A stretch of 64,000 nucleotides of DNA from Siphonodentalium dalli (Eukaryota > Mollusca > Scaphopoda > Gadilida > Siphonodentaliidae): positions 5,900,734-5,964,733 of the forward strand of contig CP136061.1 of assembly GCA_032622095.1 (NCBI GenBank). Reading direction: 5' to 3'. Each line of letters starts with the position of its first letter. Position 1 is the first letter of the stretch. The notes under the pieces were generated by a model. It did no database searches. It saw only the letters and a list, made by a program, of their open reading frames with translations, and was not told the origin of the DNA. The position numbers were made by a program, and so were the translations under genes. Shown here piece by piece: positions 1 through 14,375 of this stretch.

Positions 1-1235
1 TACAGGTCGTACCTTTAGTCCGATCATCATAAAATTTGTCATGGCTGTTTAAATTGGAATGTAGATGGGACCGAGTAATTTTGGGGTCATTCGGACAAAA
101 AACATGGCCGCCAGCGGCCATCTTAAATTTCAAAATTTAATCCATTAGCACTGGCCACAGGTCGTACTGTTCGTCTGATCATCACGAAATTTGTCATGGA
201 TGTTAATATTGACATGTAGATGGGAACGAGTAATGTTGGGGTCATTCGGCCAAAAAACATGGCCGCCAGCAGCCATCTTGGATTTTACTCTTTGTATGAC
301 TAAATTCATTAGCACGGGCTACAGGTCGTACCTTTAATCTGATCATCATCAAATTTGTCATGGATGTTAATATTGACATGTAGATGGGAACGAGTAAGTT
401 TGGGGTCATTCGGCCAAAAAACATGGCGGCCAGCAGCCATCTTGGATTTTACTCTTTGTATGACTAAATTCTTTAGCACGGGCTACAGGTCGTACCTTTA
501 GTCTGATCATCATCAAATTTGTCAGGGATGTTAATATTGACATATAGATGGGAACGAGTAATTTTGGGGTCATTTGGCCCAAAAACATGGCCGCCAGCAG
601 ACATCTTGGATTTTACTCTTTGTATGACTAAATCCTTTAGCACGGGGTGCAGGTCGTACCTTTAGTCCGATCATCATAAAATTTGTCATGGCTGTTTAAA
701 TTGGAATGTAGATGGGAACGAGTAATTTTGGGGTCATTCGAACAAAAAACATGGCCGCCAGCGGCCATCTTAAATTTCAAAATTTAATCCATTAGCACTG
801 GCCACAGGTCGTACTGTTCGTCTGATCATCACGAAATTTGTCATGGATGTTAATATTGGCATGTAGATGGGAACGAGTAATGTTGGGGTCATTCGGCCAA
901 AAAACATGGCCGCCAGCAGCCATCTTGGATGTTACTCTTTGTATGACTAAATTCTTTAGCACGGGATACAGGTCGTACCTTTAGTCTGATCATCATCAAA
1001 TTTGTCATGGATGTTAATATTGACATGTAGATGGGAAACAGTAAGTTTGGGGTCATTCGGCCAAAAAACATGGCGGCCAGCAGCCATCTTGGATTTTACT
1101 CTTTGTATGACTAAATTCTTTAGCACGGGCTACAGAACGTACCTTTAGTCTGATCATCATCAAATTTGTCATGGATGTTAATATTGACATGTAGATGGGA
1201 ACGAGTAATTTTGGGGTCATTTGGCCAAAAAACAT

Positions 1236-3530
1236 GGCCGCCAGCAGACATCTTGGATTTTACTCTTTGTATGACTAAATCCTTTAGCACGGGCTACAGG
1301 TCGTACCTTTAGTCTGATCATCATAAAATTTATCATGGCTGTTGAAATTAGAATGTAGATGGGAACGAGTTATTTTGGGGTCATTCGGACAAAAAACATG
1401 GCCGCCAGCGGCCATCTTGGATTTCAAAATTTAATCCATTAGCACGGACCACAGGTCGTACTGTTCGTCTGATCATCATGAAATTTGTCATGGATGTTAA
1501 CATTGACATGTAGATGGGAACGAGTAAGTTTGGGGTCAATAGGCCAAAAAACATGGTCGCCAGCAGCCATCTTGGATTTTACTCTTTGTATGACTAAATC
1601 CTTTAGCACGGGCTGCAGGTCGTACCGTTAGTCTGATCAACATAAAATTTGTCATGAATGTTAATAATGACATGTAGATGGGAACGAGTCATTTTGGGGT
1701 CATTCGGCCAAAAAACATGGCCGCCAGCAGGCATCTTTGATTTTACTCTTTGTATGACTAAATCCTTTAGCACGGGCTTCAGGTCGTACCTTTAGTCCGA
1801 TCATCATAAAATTTGTTATGACTGTTGAAATTGGAATGTAGATGGGAACGAGTCATTTTGGGTTCATTCGGACGAAAAACATGGCCGTCAGCGGCCATCT
1901 TAAATTTCAAAATTTAATCCATTAGCACTGGCCACAGGTCGTACTGTTCGTCTGATCATCACGAAATTTGTCATGGATGTTAATATTGACATGTAGATGG
2001 GAACGAGTAATTTTGGGGTCATTCGGCCCAAAAACATGGCCGCCAGCAGACATCTTGGATTTTACTCTTTGTATGACTAAATCCTTTAGCACGGGCTACA
2101 GGTCGTACCTTTAGTCTGATCATCATAAAATTTATCATGGCTGTTGAAATTAGAATGTAGATGGGAACGAGTTATTTTTGGGTCATTCGGACAAAAAACA
2201 TGGCCGCCAGCGGCCATCTTGGATTTCAAAATTTAATCCATTAGCACGGACCACAGGTCGTACTGTTCGTCTGATCATCATGAAATTTGTAATGGATGTT
2301 AATATTGACATGTAGATGGGAACGAGTAAGTTTGGGGTCAATAGGCCAAAAAACATGGTCGCCAGCAGCCATCTTGGATTTTACTCTTTGTATGACTAAA
2401 TCCTTTAGCACGGGCTGCAGGTCGTACCGTTAGTCTGATCAACATAAAATTTGTCATGAATGTTAATAATGACATGTAGATGGGAACGAGTCATTTTGGG
2501 GTCATTCGGCCAAAAAACATGGCCGCCAGCAGGCATCTTTGATTTTACTCTTTGTATGACTAAATCCTTTAGCACGGGCTTCAGGTCGTACCTTTAGTCC
2601 GATCATCATAAAATTTGTTATGACTGTTGAAATTGGAATGTAGATGGGAACGAGTCATTTTGGGTTCATTCGGACGAAAAACATGGCCGTCAGCGGCCAT
2701 CTTAAATTTCAAAATTTAATCCATTAGCACTGGCCACAGGTCGTACTGTTCGTCTGATCATCACGAAATTTGTCATGGATGTTAATATTGACATGTAGAT
2801 GGGAACGAGTAATTTTGGGGTCATTCGGCCCAAAAACATGGCCGCCAGCAGACATCTTGGATTTTACTCTTTGTATGACTAAATCCTTTAGCACGGGCTA
2901 CAGGTCGTACCTTTAGTCTGATCATCATAAAATTTATCATGGCTGTTGAAATTAGAATGTAGATGGGAACGAGTTATTTTTGGGTCATTCGGACAAAAAA
3001 CATGGCCGCCAGCGGCCATCTTGGATTTCAAAATTTAATCCATTAGCACGGACCACAGGTCGTACTGTTCGTCTGATCATCATGAAATTTGTAATGGATG
3101 TTAATATTGACATGTAGATGGGAACGAGTAAGTTTGGGGTCAATAGGCCAAAAAACATGGTCGCCAGCAGCCATCTTGGATTTTACTCTTTGTATGACTA
3201 AATCCTTTAGCACGGGCTGCAGGTCGTACCGTTAGTCTGATCAACATAAAATTTGTCATGAATGTTAATAATGACATGTAGATGGGAACGAGTAATTTTG
3301 GGGTCATTCGGCCAAAAAACATGGCCGCCAGCAGGCATCTTTGATTTTACTCTTTGTATGACTAAATCCTTTAGCACGGGCTTCAGGTCGTACCTTTAGT
3401 CCGATCATCATAAAATTTGTCATGACTGTTGAAATTGGAATGTAGATGGGAACGAGTCATTTTGGGTTCATTCGGACGAAAAACATGGCCGTCAGCGGCC
3501 ATCTTAAATTTCAAAATTTAATCCATTAGC
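1236..3530. repeat. 802-bp higher-order repeat, ~2.8 copies
   Basis: Equivalent points, such as GGTCGTACC followed by the unusual AAATTTATCATGGCTG variant, lie at 1299, 2101 and 2903, which is 802 bp apart. The unit is five monomers. The copies differ at very few positions, so the five-monomer block was duplicated after the monomers had diverged. Confidence 0.8.
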
Positions 3531-6479
3531 ATGGGCCACAGGTCATACTGTTAGTCTGATCATCATGAAATTTGTCATGGATGTTAATATTGACATGTAG
3601 ATGGGAATGGGCTACAGGTTGTACCTTTAGTCTGATCATCATTAAATTGTCATGAATGTTAATAATGACATGTAGATGGGAACGAGTCATTTTAGGGTCA
3701 TTCGGCCAAAAAACATGGCCGCCAGCAGCCATCTTTGATTTTACTCTTTGTATGACTAAATCCTTTAGCACGGGCTACAGGTCGTACCTTTAGTCTGATC
3801 ATCATAAAATTTGTCATGGCTGTTGAAATTGGAATGTAGATGGGAACGAGTAAGTTTGGGGTCATTTGGCCAAAAAACATGGCCGCCAGCAGCCATCTTG
3901 GATTTTACTCTTTGTATGACTAAATTCTTTAGCACGGGCTACAGGTCGTACCTTTAGTCTGATCATCATCAAATTTGTCATGGATGTTAATATTGACATG
4001 TAGATGGGAACGAGTAAGTTTGGGGTCATTCGGCCAAAAAACATGGCCGCCAGCAGGCATCTTTGATTTTACTCTTTGTATGACTAAATCCTTTAGCACG
4101 GGCTACAGGTCGTACTTTTAGTCTGATCATCATAAAATTTGTCAAGAATGTTAATAATGACATGTAGATGGGAACAAGTCATTTTGGGGTCGTTCGACCC
4201 AAAAACATGGCCGCGGCCATCTTGGATTTCAAAATTCAATCCATTAGCACTGGCCACAGGTCGTACTGTTTGTCTGATCATCATGAAATTTGTCATGGAT
4301 GATAATATTGAAATGTAGATGGGAACGAGTAATTTTGGGGTAATTCGGCCAAAAAACATGGCCGCCAGCAGCCATCTGGGATTTTACTCTTTGTATGACT
4401 AAATTATTTAGCACGGGCTGCAGGTCGTACCTTTAATCTGATCATCATAAAATTTGTCATGGATGTTAACAATGACATGTAGATGGGACCAAGTAAGTTT
4501 GGGGTAAATAGGCCAAAAAACATGGTCGCCAGCAGCCATCTTGGATTTTACTCTTTGTATGACTAAATCCTTTAGCACGGGCTACAGGTTGTACCTTTAG
4601 TCTGATCATCATAAAAATTTTCATGGTTGTTGAAATTGGAATGTAGATGGGAACAAGTCATTTTGGGGTCGTTCGACCAAATACATGGCCGCCAGCTGCC
4701 ATATTGGATTTTACTCTTTGTATGACTAAATCCTTTAGCACGGGCTACAGGTCGTACCTTTATTCTGATCATCATAAAATTTGTCATGGTTGTTGAAATT
4801 GGAATGTAGATGGGAACGAGTCATTTTGGGTTCATTCGAACAAAAAACATGCCAGCGGCCATCTTGGATTTCAAAATTCAATCCATTAGCACGGGCCACA
4901 GGTCGTACTGTTTATCTGATCATCATGAAATTTGTCATGAATGTTAATAATGACATGTAGATGGGAACGAGTCATTTTGGGATCATTCGGCCAAAAAACA
5001 TGGCCGCCAGCAGGCATCTTTGATTTTACTCTTTGTATGACTAAATCCTTTAGCACGGGCTACAGGTCGTACCTTTAGTCCGATCATCATAAAATTTGTC
5101 ATGGCTGTTGAAATTGGAATGTAGATGGGAACGAGTCATTTTGGGGTCATTCGGACAAAAAACATGGCCGCCAGCGGCCATCTTAAATTTCAAAATTTAA
5201 TCCATTAGCACTGGCCATAGGTCGTACTGTTCGTCTGATCATCACGAAATTTGTCATGGATGTTAATAATGACATGTAGATGGGAACGAGTAATTTTGGG
5301 GTCATTTGGCTCAAAAACATGGCCGCCAGCAGACATCTTGGATTTTACTCTTTGTATGACTAAATCCTTTAGCACGGGCTGCAGGTCGTACCTTTAGTCT
5401 GATCATCACAAAATTTCTCATGAATGTTAATAATGACATGCAGATGGGAACGAGTCATTTTGGGGTCATTCGGCCAAAAAACATGGTCGCCAGCAGGCAT
5501 CTTTCATTTTACTCTTCGTATGACTAAATCCTTTAGCACGGGCTACAGGTCGTACCTTTTGTCCGATCATCATAAAATTTGTCATGGCTGTTGAAATTGG
5601 AATGTAGATGGGAACGAGTCATTTTGGGTTCATTCGGAAGAAAAACATGGCCGCCAGCGGCCATCTTAAATTTCAAAATTTAATCCATTAGCACTGGCCA
5701 CAGGTCGTACTGTTCGTCTGATCATCACGAAATTTGTCAAGGATGTTAATATTGACATGTAGATGGGAACGAGTAATTTTGGGGTCATTCGGCCAAAAAA
5801 CATGGCCGCCAGCAGCCATCTTGGATTTTACTCTTTGTATGACTAAATTCTTTAGCACGGGCTACAGGTCGTACTTTTAGTCTGATCATCATAAAATTTG
5901 TCAAGAATGTTAATAATGACATGTAGATGGGAACAAGTCATTTTGGGGTCGTTCGACCCAAAAACATGGCCGCGGCCATCTTGGATTTCAAAATTCAATC
6001 CATTAGCACTGGCCACAGGTCGTACTGTTTGTCTGATCATCATGAAATTTGTCATGGATGTTAATATTGACATGTAGATGGGAACGAGTCATTTTGGGGT
6101 AATTCGGCCAAAAAACATGGCCGCCAGCAGCCATCTGGTATTTTACTCTTTGTATGACTAAATTCTTTAGCACGGGCTGCAGGTCGTACCTTTAGTCTGA
6201 TCATCATAAAATTTGTCATGGATGTTAATAATGACATGTAGATGGGAACGAGTCATTTTTGGGTCATTCGGCCAAAAAACATGACGCCAGCAGCCATCTT
6301 GGATTTTACTCTTTGTATGACTAAATTATTTAGCACGGGCTACAGGTCGTACTTTTAGTCTGAACATCATAAAATTTGTCAAGAATGTTAATAATGACAT
6401 GTAGATGGTAACAAGTCATTTTGGGGTCGTTCGACCCAAAAACATGGCCGCCAGCAGCCATCTTGGATTTTACTCTTTG

Positions 6480-9230
6480 TATGACTAAATCCTTTAGCAC
6501 GGGCTACAGGTCGTACCTTTAGTCTGATCATCATAAAATTTGTCATGGTTGTTGAAATTGGAATGTAAATGGGAACGAGTCATTTTGGGTTCATTCGGAC
6601 AAAAAACATGGCCGCTAGCGGCCATCTTGGATTTCAAAATTTAATCCATTAGCTCGAGCCACAGGTCGTACTGTTTGTCTGATCATCATGAAATTTGTCA
6701 TTGATGATAATATTGACATGTTGATGGGAACGAGTAATTTTGGGGTCATTCGGCCAAAAAACATGGTCGCCAGCAGCCATCTTGGATTTTACTCGTTGTA
6801 TGACTAAATCCTTTAGCACGGGCTACAGGTTGTATCTTTAGTCTGATCGTCATTAAATTTGTCATGAATGTTAATAATGACATGTAGATGGGAACGAGTC
6901 ATTTTGGGGTCATTCGGGCCATAAAACATGGCCACCAGCAGCCATCTTTGATTTTACTCTTTGTATGACTAAATCCTTTAGCATGGGCTACACGTCATAC
7001 ATTTAGTCTGATCATCATAAAATTTGTCATGGCTGTTGAAATTGGAATGTAGATGGAAACGAGTCATTTTGGGGTCATTCGGACAAAAAACATGGCCGCC
7101 AGCGGCCATCTTGGATTTAAAAATTTAATCCATTAGCATGGGCCACAGGTCATACTGTTAGTCTGATCATCATGAAATTTGTCATGGATGTTAATATTGA
7201 CATGTAGATGGGAATGGGCTACAGGTTGTACCTTTAGTCTGATCATCATTAAATTGTCATGAATGTTAATAATGACATGTAGATGGGAACGAGTCATTTT
7301 AGGGTCATTCGGCCAAAAAACATGGCCGCCAGCAGCCATCTTTGATTTTACTCTTTGTATGACTAAATCCTTTAGCACGGGCTACAGGTCGTACTTTTAG
7401 TCTGATCATCATAAAATTTGTCAAGAATGTTAATAATGACATGTAGATGGGAACAAGTCATTTTGGGGTCGTTCGACCCAAATACATGGCCGCCAGCAGC
7501 CATCTTGGATTTTACTCTTTGTATGACTAAATCCTTTAGCACGGGCTACAGGTCGTACCTTTAGTCTGATCATCATAAAATTTGTCATGTTTGTTGAAAT
7601 TGGAATGTAGATGGGAACGAGTCATTTTGGGTTCATTCGGACAAAAAACATGCCAGCGGCCATCTTGGATTTCAAAATTCAATCCATTAGCACGGGCCAC
7701 AGGTCGTACTGTTTGTCTGATCATCATGAAATTTGTCATGAATGTTAAAAATGACATGTAGATGGGAACGAGTCATTTTGGGGTCATTCGGCCAAAAAAC
7801 ATGGCCGCCAGCAGGCATCTTTGATTTTACTCTTTGTATGACTAAATCCTTTAGCACGGGCTACAGGTCGTACCTTTAGTCTGATCATCATAAAATTTGT
7901 CATGGTTGTTGAAATTGGAATGTAAATGGGAACGAGTCATTTTGGGTTCATTCGGACAAAAAACATGGCCGCTAGCGGCCATCTTGGATTTCAAAATTTA
8001 ATCCATTAGCTCGAGCCACAGGTCGTACTGTTTGTCTGATCATCATGAAATTTGTCATTGATGATAATATTGACATGTTGATGGGAACGAGTAATTTTGG
8101 GGTCATTCGGCCAAAAAACATGGTCGCCAGCAGCCATCTTGGATTTCACTCGTTGTATGACTAAATCCTTTAGCACGGGCTACAGGTTGTATCTTTAGTC
8201 TGATCGTCATTAAATTTGTCATGAATGTTAATAATGACATGTAGATGGGAACGAGTCATTTTGGGGTCATTCGGGCCATAAAACATGGCCACCAGCAGCC
8301 ATCTTTGATTTTACTCTTTGTATGACTAAATCCTTTAGCATGGGCTACACGTCATACATTTAGTCTGATCATCATAAAATTTGTCATGGCTGTTGAAATT
8401 GGAATGTAGATGGAAACGAGTCATTTTGGGGTCATTCGGACAAAAAACATGGCCGCCAGCGGCCATCTTGGATTTAAAAATTTAATCCATTAGCATGGGC
8501 CACAGGTCATACTGTTAGTCTGATCATCATGAAATTTGTCATGGATGTTAATATTGACATGTAGATGGGAATGGGCTACAGGTTGTACCTTTAGTCTGAT
8601 CATCATTAAATTGTCATGAATGTTAATAATGACATGTAGATGGGAACGAGTCATTTTAGGGTCATTCGGCCAAAAAACATGGCCGCCAGCAGCCATCTTT
8701 GATTTTACTCTTTGTATGACTAAATCCTTTAGCACGGGCTACAGGTCGTACTTTTAGTCTGATCATCATAAAATTTGTCAAGAATGTTAATAATGACATG
8801 TAGATGGGAACAAGTCATTTTGGGGTCGTTCGACCCAAATACATGGCCGCCAGCAGCCATCTTGGATTTTACTCTTTGTATGACTAAATCCTTTAGCACG
8901 GGCTACAGGTCGTACCTTTAGTCTGATCATCATAAAATTTGTCATGTTTGTTGAAATTGGAATGTAGATGGGAACGAGTCATTTTGGGTTCATTCGGACA
9001 AAAAACATGCCAGCGGCCATCTTGGATTTCAAAATTCAATCCATTAGCACGGGCCACAGGTCGTACTGTTTGTCTGATCATCATGAAATTTGTCATGAAT
9101 GTTAAAAATGACATGTAGATGGGAACGAGTCATTTTGGGGTCATTCGGCCAAAAAACATGGCCGCCAGCAGGCATCTTTGATTTTACTCTTTGTATGACT
9201 AAATCCTTTAGCACGGGCTACAGGTCGTAC
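6480..9230. repeat. 1357-bp higher-order repeat, two copies
   Basis: The rare variant GCTAGCGGCC occurs at 6614 and again at 7971, exactly 1357 bp later. The irregular short monomer beginning near 7133 recurs at 8490, also 1357 bp on. The two copies are nearly identical; one visible change is TTTTACTCGTTG against TTTCACTCGTTG near 6790 and 8147. A more diverged relative lies near 13184. Confidence 0.8.
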
Positions 9231-11099
9231 CTTTAGTCCGATCATCATAAAATTTGTCATGGCTGTTGAAATTGGAATGTAGATGGGAACGAGTCATTTT
9301 GGGGTCATTCGGACAAAAAACATGGCCGCCAGCGGCCATCTTAAATTTCAAAATTTAATCCATTAGCACTGGCCACAGGTCGTACTGTTCGTCTGATCAT
9401 CACGAAATTTGTCATGGATGTTAATAATGACATGTAGATGGGAACGAGTCATTTTGGGGTCATTCGGCCAAAAAACATGGTCGCCAGCAGGCATCTTTGA
9501 TTTTACTCTTCGTATGACTAAATCCTTTAGCACGGGCTACAGGTCGTACCTTTAGTCCGATCATCATAAAATTTGTCATGGCTGTTGAAATTGGAATGTA
9601 GATGGGAACGAGTCATTTTGGGTTCATTCGGAAGAAAAACATGGCCGCCAGCAGCCATCTTGGATTTTACTCTTTGTATGACTAAATCCTTTAGCACGGG
9701 CTACAGGTTGTACCTTTAGTCTGATCATCATAAAATTTGTCATAAATGTTAATAATGACATGTAGATGGGAACGAGTCATTTTTGGGTCATTCGGCCAAA
9801 AAACATGGCCGCCAGCAGCCATCTTGGATTTTACTCTTTGTATGACTAAATTCTTTAGCACGGGCTACAGGTCGTACTTTTAGTCTGATCATCATAAAAT
9901 TTGTCAAGAATGTTAATAATGACATGTAGATGGGAATAAATCATTTTGGGGTCGTTCGACCCAAATACATGGCCGCCAGCAGCCATCTTGGATTTTACTC
10001 TTTGTATGACTAAATCCTTTAGCACGGGCTACAGGTCGTACCTTTAGTCTGATCATCATAAAATTTGTCATGTTTGTTGAAATTGGAATGTAGATGGGAA
10101 CGAATCATTTTGGGTTCATTCGGACAAAAAACATGCCAGCGGCCATCTTGGATTTCAAAATTCAATCCATTAGCACGGGCCACAGGTCGTACTGTTGTCT
10201 GATCATCATGAAATTTGTCATGAATGTTAATAATGACATGTAGATGGGAACGAGTCATTTTGGGGTCATTCGGCCAAAAAACATGGCCGCCAGCAGCCAT
10301 CTTGGATTTTACTCTTTGTATGACTAAATCCTTTAGCACGGGCTACAGGTCGTACCTTTAGTCCGATCATCATAAAATTTGTCATGGCTGTTGAAATTGG
10401 AATGTAGATGGGAACGAGTCATTTTGGGGTCATTCGGACAAAAAACATGGCCGCCAGCGGCCATCTTAAATTTCAAAATTTAATCCATTAGCACTGGCCA
10501 CAGGTCGTACTGTTCGTCTGATCATCACGAAATTTGTCATGGATGTTAATAATGACATGTAGATGGGAACGAGTAATTTTGGGGTCATTTGGCTCAAAAA
10601 CATGGCCGCCAGCAGACATCTTGGATTTTACTCTTTGTATGACTAAATCCTTTAGCACGGGCTGCAGGTCGTACCTTTAGTCTGATCATCATAAAATTTG
10701 TCATGAATGTTAATAATGACATGTAGATGGGAACGAGTCATTTTGGGGTCATTCGGCCAAAAAACATGGTCGCCAGCAGGCATCTTTGATTTTACTCTTC
10801 GTATGACTAAATCCTTTAGCACGGGCTACAGGTCGTACCTTTAGTCCGATCATCATAAAATTTGTCATGGCTGTTGAAATTGGAATGTAGATGGGAACGA
10901 GTCATTTTGGGTTCATTCGGAAGAAAAACATGGCCGCCAGCGGCCATCTTAAATTTCAAAATTTAATCCATTAGCACTGGCCACAGGTCGTACTGTTCGT
11001 CTGATCATCACGAAATTTGTCATGGATGTTAATATTGACATGTAGATGGGAACGAGTAATTTTGGGGTCATTCGGCCAAAAAACATGGCCGCCAGCAGC

Positions 11100-12870
11100 C
11101 ATCTTGGATTTTACTCTTTGTATGACTAAATTCTTTAGCACGGGCTACAGGTCGTACTTTTAGTCTGATCATCATAAAATTTGTCAAGAATGTTAATAAT
11201 GACATGTAGATGGGAACAAGTTATTTTGGGGTCGTTCGACCCAAAAACATGGCCGCGGCCATCTTGGATTTCAAAATTCAATCCATTAGCACGGGCCACA
11301 GGTCGTACTGTTTGTCTGATCATCATGAAATTTTTCATGGATGATAATATTGAAATGTAGATGGGAACGAGTAATTTTGGGGTAATTCGGCCAAAAAACA
11401 TGGCCGCCAGCAGCCATCTGGGATTTTACTCTTTGTATGACTAAATTCTTTAGCACGGGCTGCAGGTCGTACCTTTAGTCTGATCATCATAAAATTTGTC
11501 ATGGATGTTAACAATGACATGTAGATGGGAACGAGTAAGTTTGGGGTCATTCGGCCAAAAAACATGGTCGCCAGCAGCCATCTTGGATTTTACTCTTTGT
11601 ACGACTAAATCCTTTAGCACGGGCTACAGGTTGTATCTTTAGTCTGATCGTCATTAAATTTGTCATGAATGTTAATAATGACATGTAGATGGGAACGAGT
11701 CATTTTGGGGTCATTCGGCCAAAAAACATGGCCGCCAGCAGCCATCTTGGATTTTACTCTTTGTATGACTAAATTCTTTAGCACGGGCTACAGGTCGTAC
11801 TTTTAGTCTGATCATCATAAAATATGTCAAGAATGTTAATAATGACATGTAGATGGGAACAAGTCATTTTGGGATCGTTCGACCCAAAAACATGGCCGCG
11901 GCCATCTTGGATTTCAAAATTCAATCCATTAGCACGGGCCACAGGTCGTACTGTTTGTCTGATCATCATGAAATTTGTCATGGATGATAATATTGAAATG
12001 TAGATGGGAACGAGTAATTTTGGGGTAATTCGGCCAAAAAACATGGCCGCCAGCAGCCATCTGGGATTTTACTCTTTGTATGACTAAATTCTTTAGCACG
12101 GGCTGCAGGTCGTACCTTTAGTCTGATCATCATAAAATTTGTCATGGATGTTAACAATGACATGTAGATGGGAACGAGTAAGTTTGGGGTGATTCGGCCA
12201 AAAAACATGGTCGCCAGCAGCCATCTTGGATTTTACTCTTTGTACGACTAAATCCTTTAGCACGGGCTACAGGTTGTATCTTTAGTCTGATCGTCATTAA
12301 ATTTGTCATGAATGTTAATAATGACATGTAGATGGGAACGAGTCATTTTGGGGTCATTCGGCCAAAAAACATGGCCGCCAGCAGCCATCTTGGATTTTAC
12401 TCTTTGTATGACTAAATTCTTTAGCACGGGCTACAGGTCGTACTTTTAGTCTGATCATCATAAAATATGTCAAGAATGTTAATAATGACATGTAGATGGG
12501 AACAAGTCATTTTGGGATCGTTCGACCCAAAAACATGGCCGCGGCCATCTTGGATTTCAAAATTCAATCCATTAGCACGGGCCACAGGTCGTACTGTTTG
12601 TCTGATCATCATGAAATTTGTCATGGATGATAATATTGAAATGTAGATGGGAACGAGTAATTTTGGGGTAATTCGGCCAAAAAACATGGCCGCCAGCAGC
12701 CATCTGGGATTTTACTCTTTGTATGACTAAATTCTTTAGCACGGGCTGCAGGTCGTACCTTTAGTCTGATCATCATAAAATTTGTCATGGATGTTAACAA
12801 TGACATGTAGATGGGAACGAGTAAGTTTGGGGTAAATAGGCCAAAAAACATGGTCGCCAGCAGCCATCTT
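11100..12870. repeat. 643-bp higher-order repeat, ~2.7 copies
   Basis: Matching points occur at 11135, 11778 and 12421, a spacing of 643 bp or four monomers. Each unit includes a shortened monomer with ATGGCCGCGGCC and the GTCAAGAATG variant. The copies differ by a few substitutions. Confidence 0.78.
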
Positions 12871-14240
12871 TGATTTTACTCTTTGTATGACTAAATCCTT
12901 TAGCACGGGCTACAGGTTGTACCTTTAGTCTGATCATCATAAAATTTGTCAAGAATGTTAATAATGACATGTAGATGGGAACGAGTCATTTTTGGGTCAT
13001 TCGGCCAAACAACATGGCCGCCAGCAGCCATCTTGGATTTTACTCTTTGTATGACTAAATCATTTAGCACGGGCTACAGGTCGTACCTTTAGTCTGATCA
13101 TCATAAAATTTGTCATGGTTGTTGAAATTGGAATGAAGATGGGAACGAGTCATTTTGGGTTCATTCGGACAAAAAACATGGCCGCTAGCGGCCATCTTGG
13201 ATTTCAAAATTTAATCCATTAGCACGAGCCACAGGTCGTACTGCTTGTCTGATCATCATGAAATTTGTCATGGATGATAATATTGACATGTAGATGGGAA
13301 CGAGTAATTTTGGGGTCATTCGGCCAAAAAACATGGTCGCCAGCAGCCATCTTGGATTTTACTCGTTGTATGACTAAATCCTTTAGCACGGGCTACAGGT
13401 TGTATCTTTAGTCTGATCGTCATTAAATTTGTCATGAATGTTACTAATGACATGTAGATGGGAACGAGTCATTTTGGGGTCATTCGGCCATAAAACATGG
13501 CCACCAGCAGCCATCTTTGATTTTACTCTTTGTATGACTAAATCCTTTAATTAGCATGGGCTACAGGTCATACCTTTAGTCTGATCATCATAACATTTGT
13601 CATGGCTGTTGAAATTGGAATGTAGATGGAAACGAGTCATTTTGGGTTATTCGGACAAAAAACATGGCCGCCAGCGGCCATCTTGGATTTAAAAATTTAA
13701 TCCATTAGCATGGGCCACATGTCATACTGTTAGTCTGATCATCATGAAATTTGTCATGGATGTTAATATTGACATGTAGATGGGAATGGGCTACAGGTTG
13801 TACCTTTAGTCTGATCATCATTAAATTGTCATGAATGTTAATAATGACATGTAGATGGGAACGAGTCATTTTAGGGTCATTCGGCCAAAAAACATGGCCG
13901 CCAGCAGTCATCTTTGATTTTACTCTTTGTATGACTAAATCCTTTAGCACGGGCTACAGGTCGTACCTTTAGTCTGATCATCATAAAATTTGTCATGGCT
14001 GTTGAAATTGGAATGTAGATGGGAACGAGTAATTTTGGGGTCATTTGGCCAAAAAACATGGCCGCCAGCAGCCATCTTGGATTTTACTCTTTGTATGACT
14101 AAATTTTTTAGCACGGGCTACAGGTCGTACCTTTAGTCTAAACGTCATAAAATTTGTCATGGATGTTAATGATGACATGTTGACATTTTGGGGTCATTCG
14201 GCCGAAAACATGGCCGCCAGCAGCCATCTTGGATTTTACT

Positions 14241-14375
14241 TTTCTCTTCATGTCTATAAACTAGTATTAGACATTCAACTTTCCATATTCCTAATCGCTC
14301 CATTGACTGTAATACATTAAATTATTCCCTTTTCAAGTTGAGCTACAGTGTCATTGACACTTTCATTAGTTTATT
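14241..14375 (+). mobile_element. 3' tail of HINE-like element with terminal hairpin
   Basis: Non-tandem sequence directly after the satellite. It contains AAGTTGAGCT and then the palindrome AGTGTCA-T-TGACACT (14347-14361) followed by TTCATTA. The same tail occurs at 38805-38935 and around 44325-44372, each time beside ~160-bp monomers. It is the repeated right end of a mobile unit, fitting the 3' hairpin of Helentron-associated elements. Confidence 0.6.

Larger units (their letters stand above)
1..14240. repeat. Megasatellite of ~160-bp monomers (HINE/pearl-like core)
   Basis: About 88 head-to-tail monomers of roughly 155-164 bp fill this stretch and run off the left edge. Each carries recognisable blocks: GGTCGTACCTTTAGTCTGAT, CATGTAGATGGGAACGAGT, AACATGGCCGCCAGC and CCATCTTGGATTT. 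Two monomer classes alternate irregularly. One ends with TTTTACTCTTTGTATGAC before the AGCACGGGC block, and the shorter one has TTTCAAAATTTAATCC there. Because the period is not a multiple of three, 60-106 codon frames recur on the minus strand, but they move frame from copy to copy and are not genes. Related monomers occur at 24836-25140, 38940-39200 and 42825-44275. The right edge joins a conserved tail with a terminal hairpin. Confidence 0.93.

Noticed and set aside
242-14059. Dozens of minus-strand frames of 60-106 codons (start MFFGRMTPNLLVPIYMS or similar) that look like a multigene family
   Set aside because: They recur with the satellite period, change frame between copies, and cross monomer borders; there is no promoter or independent conservation.
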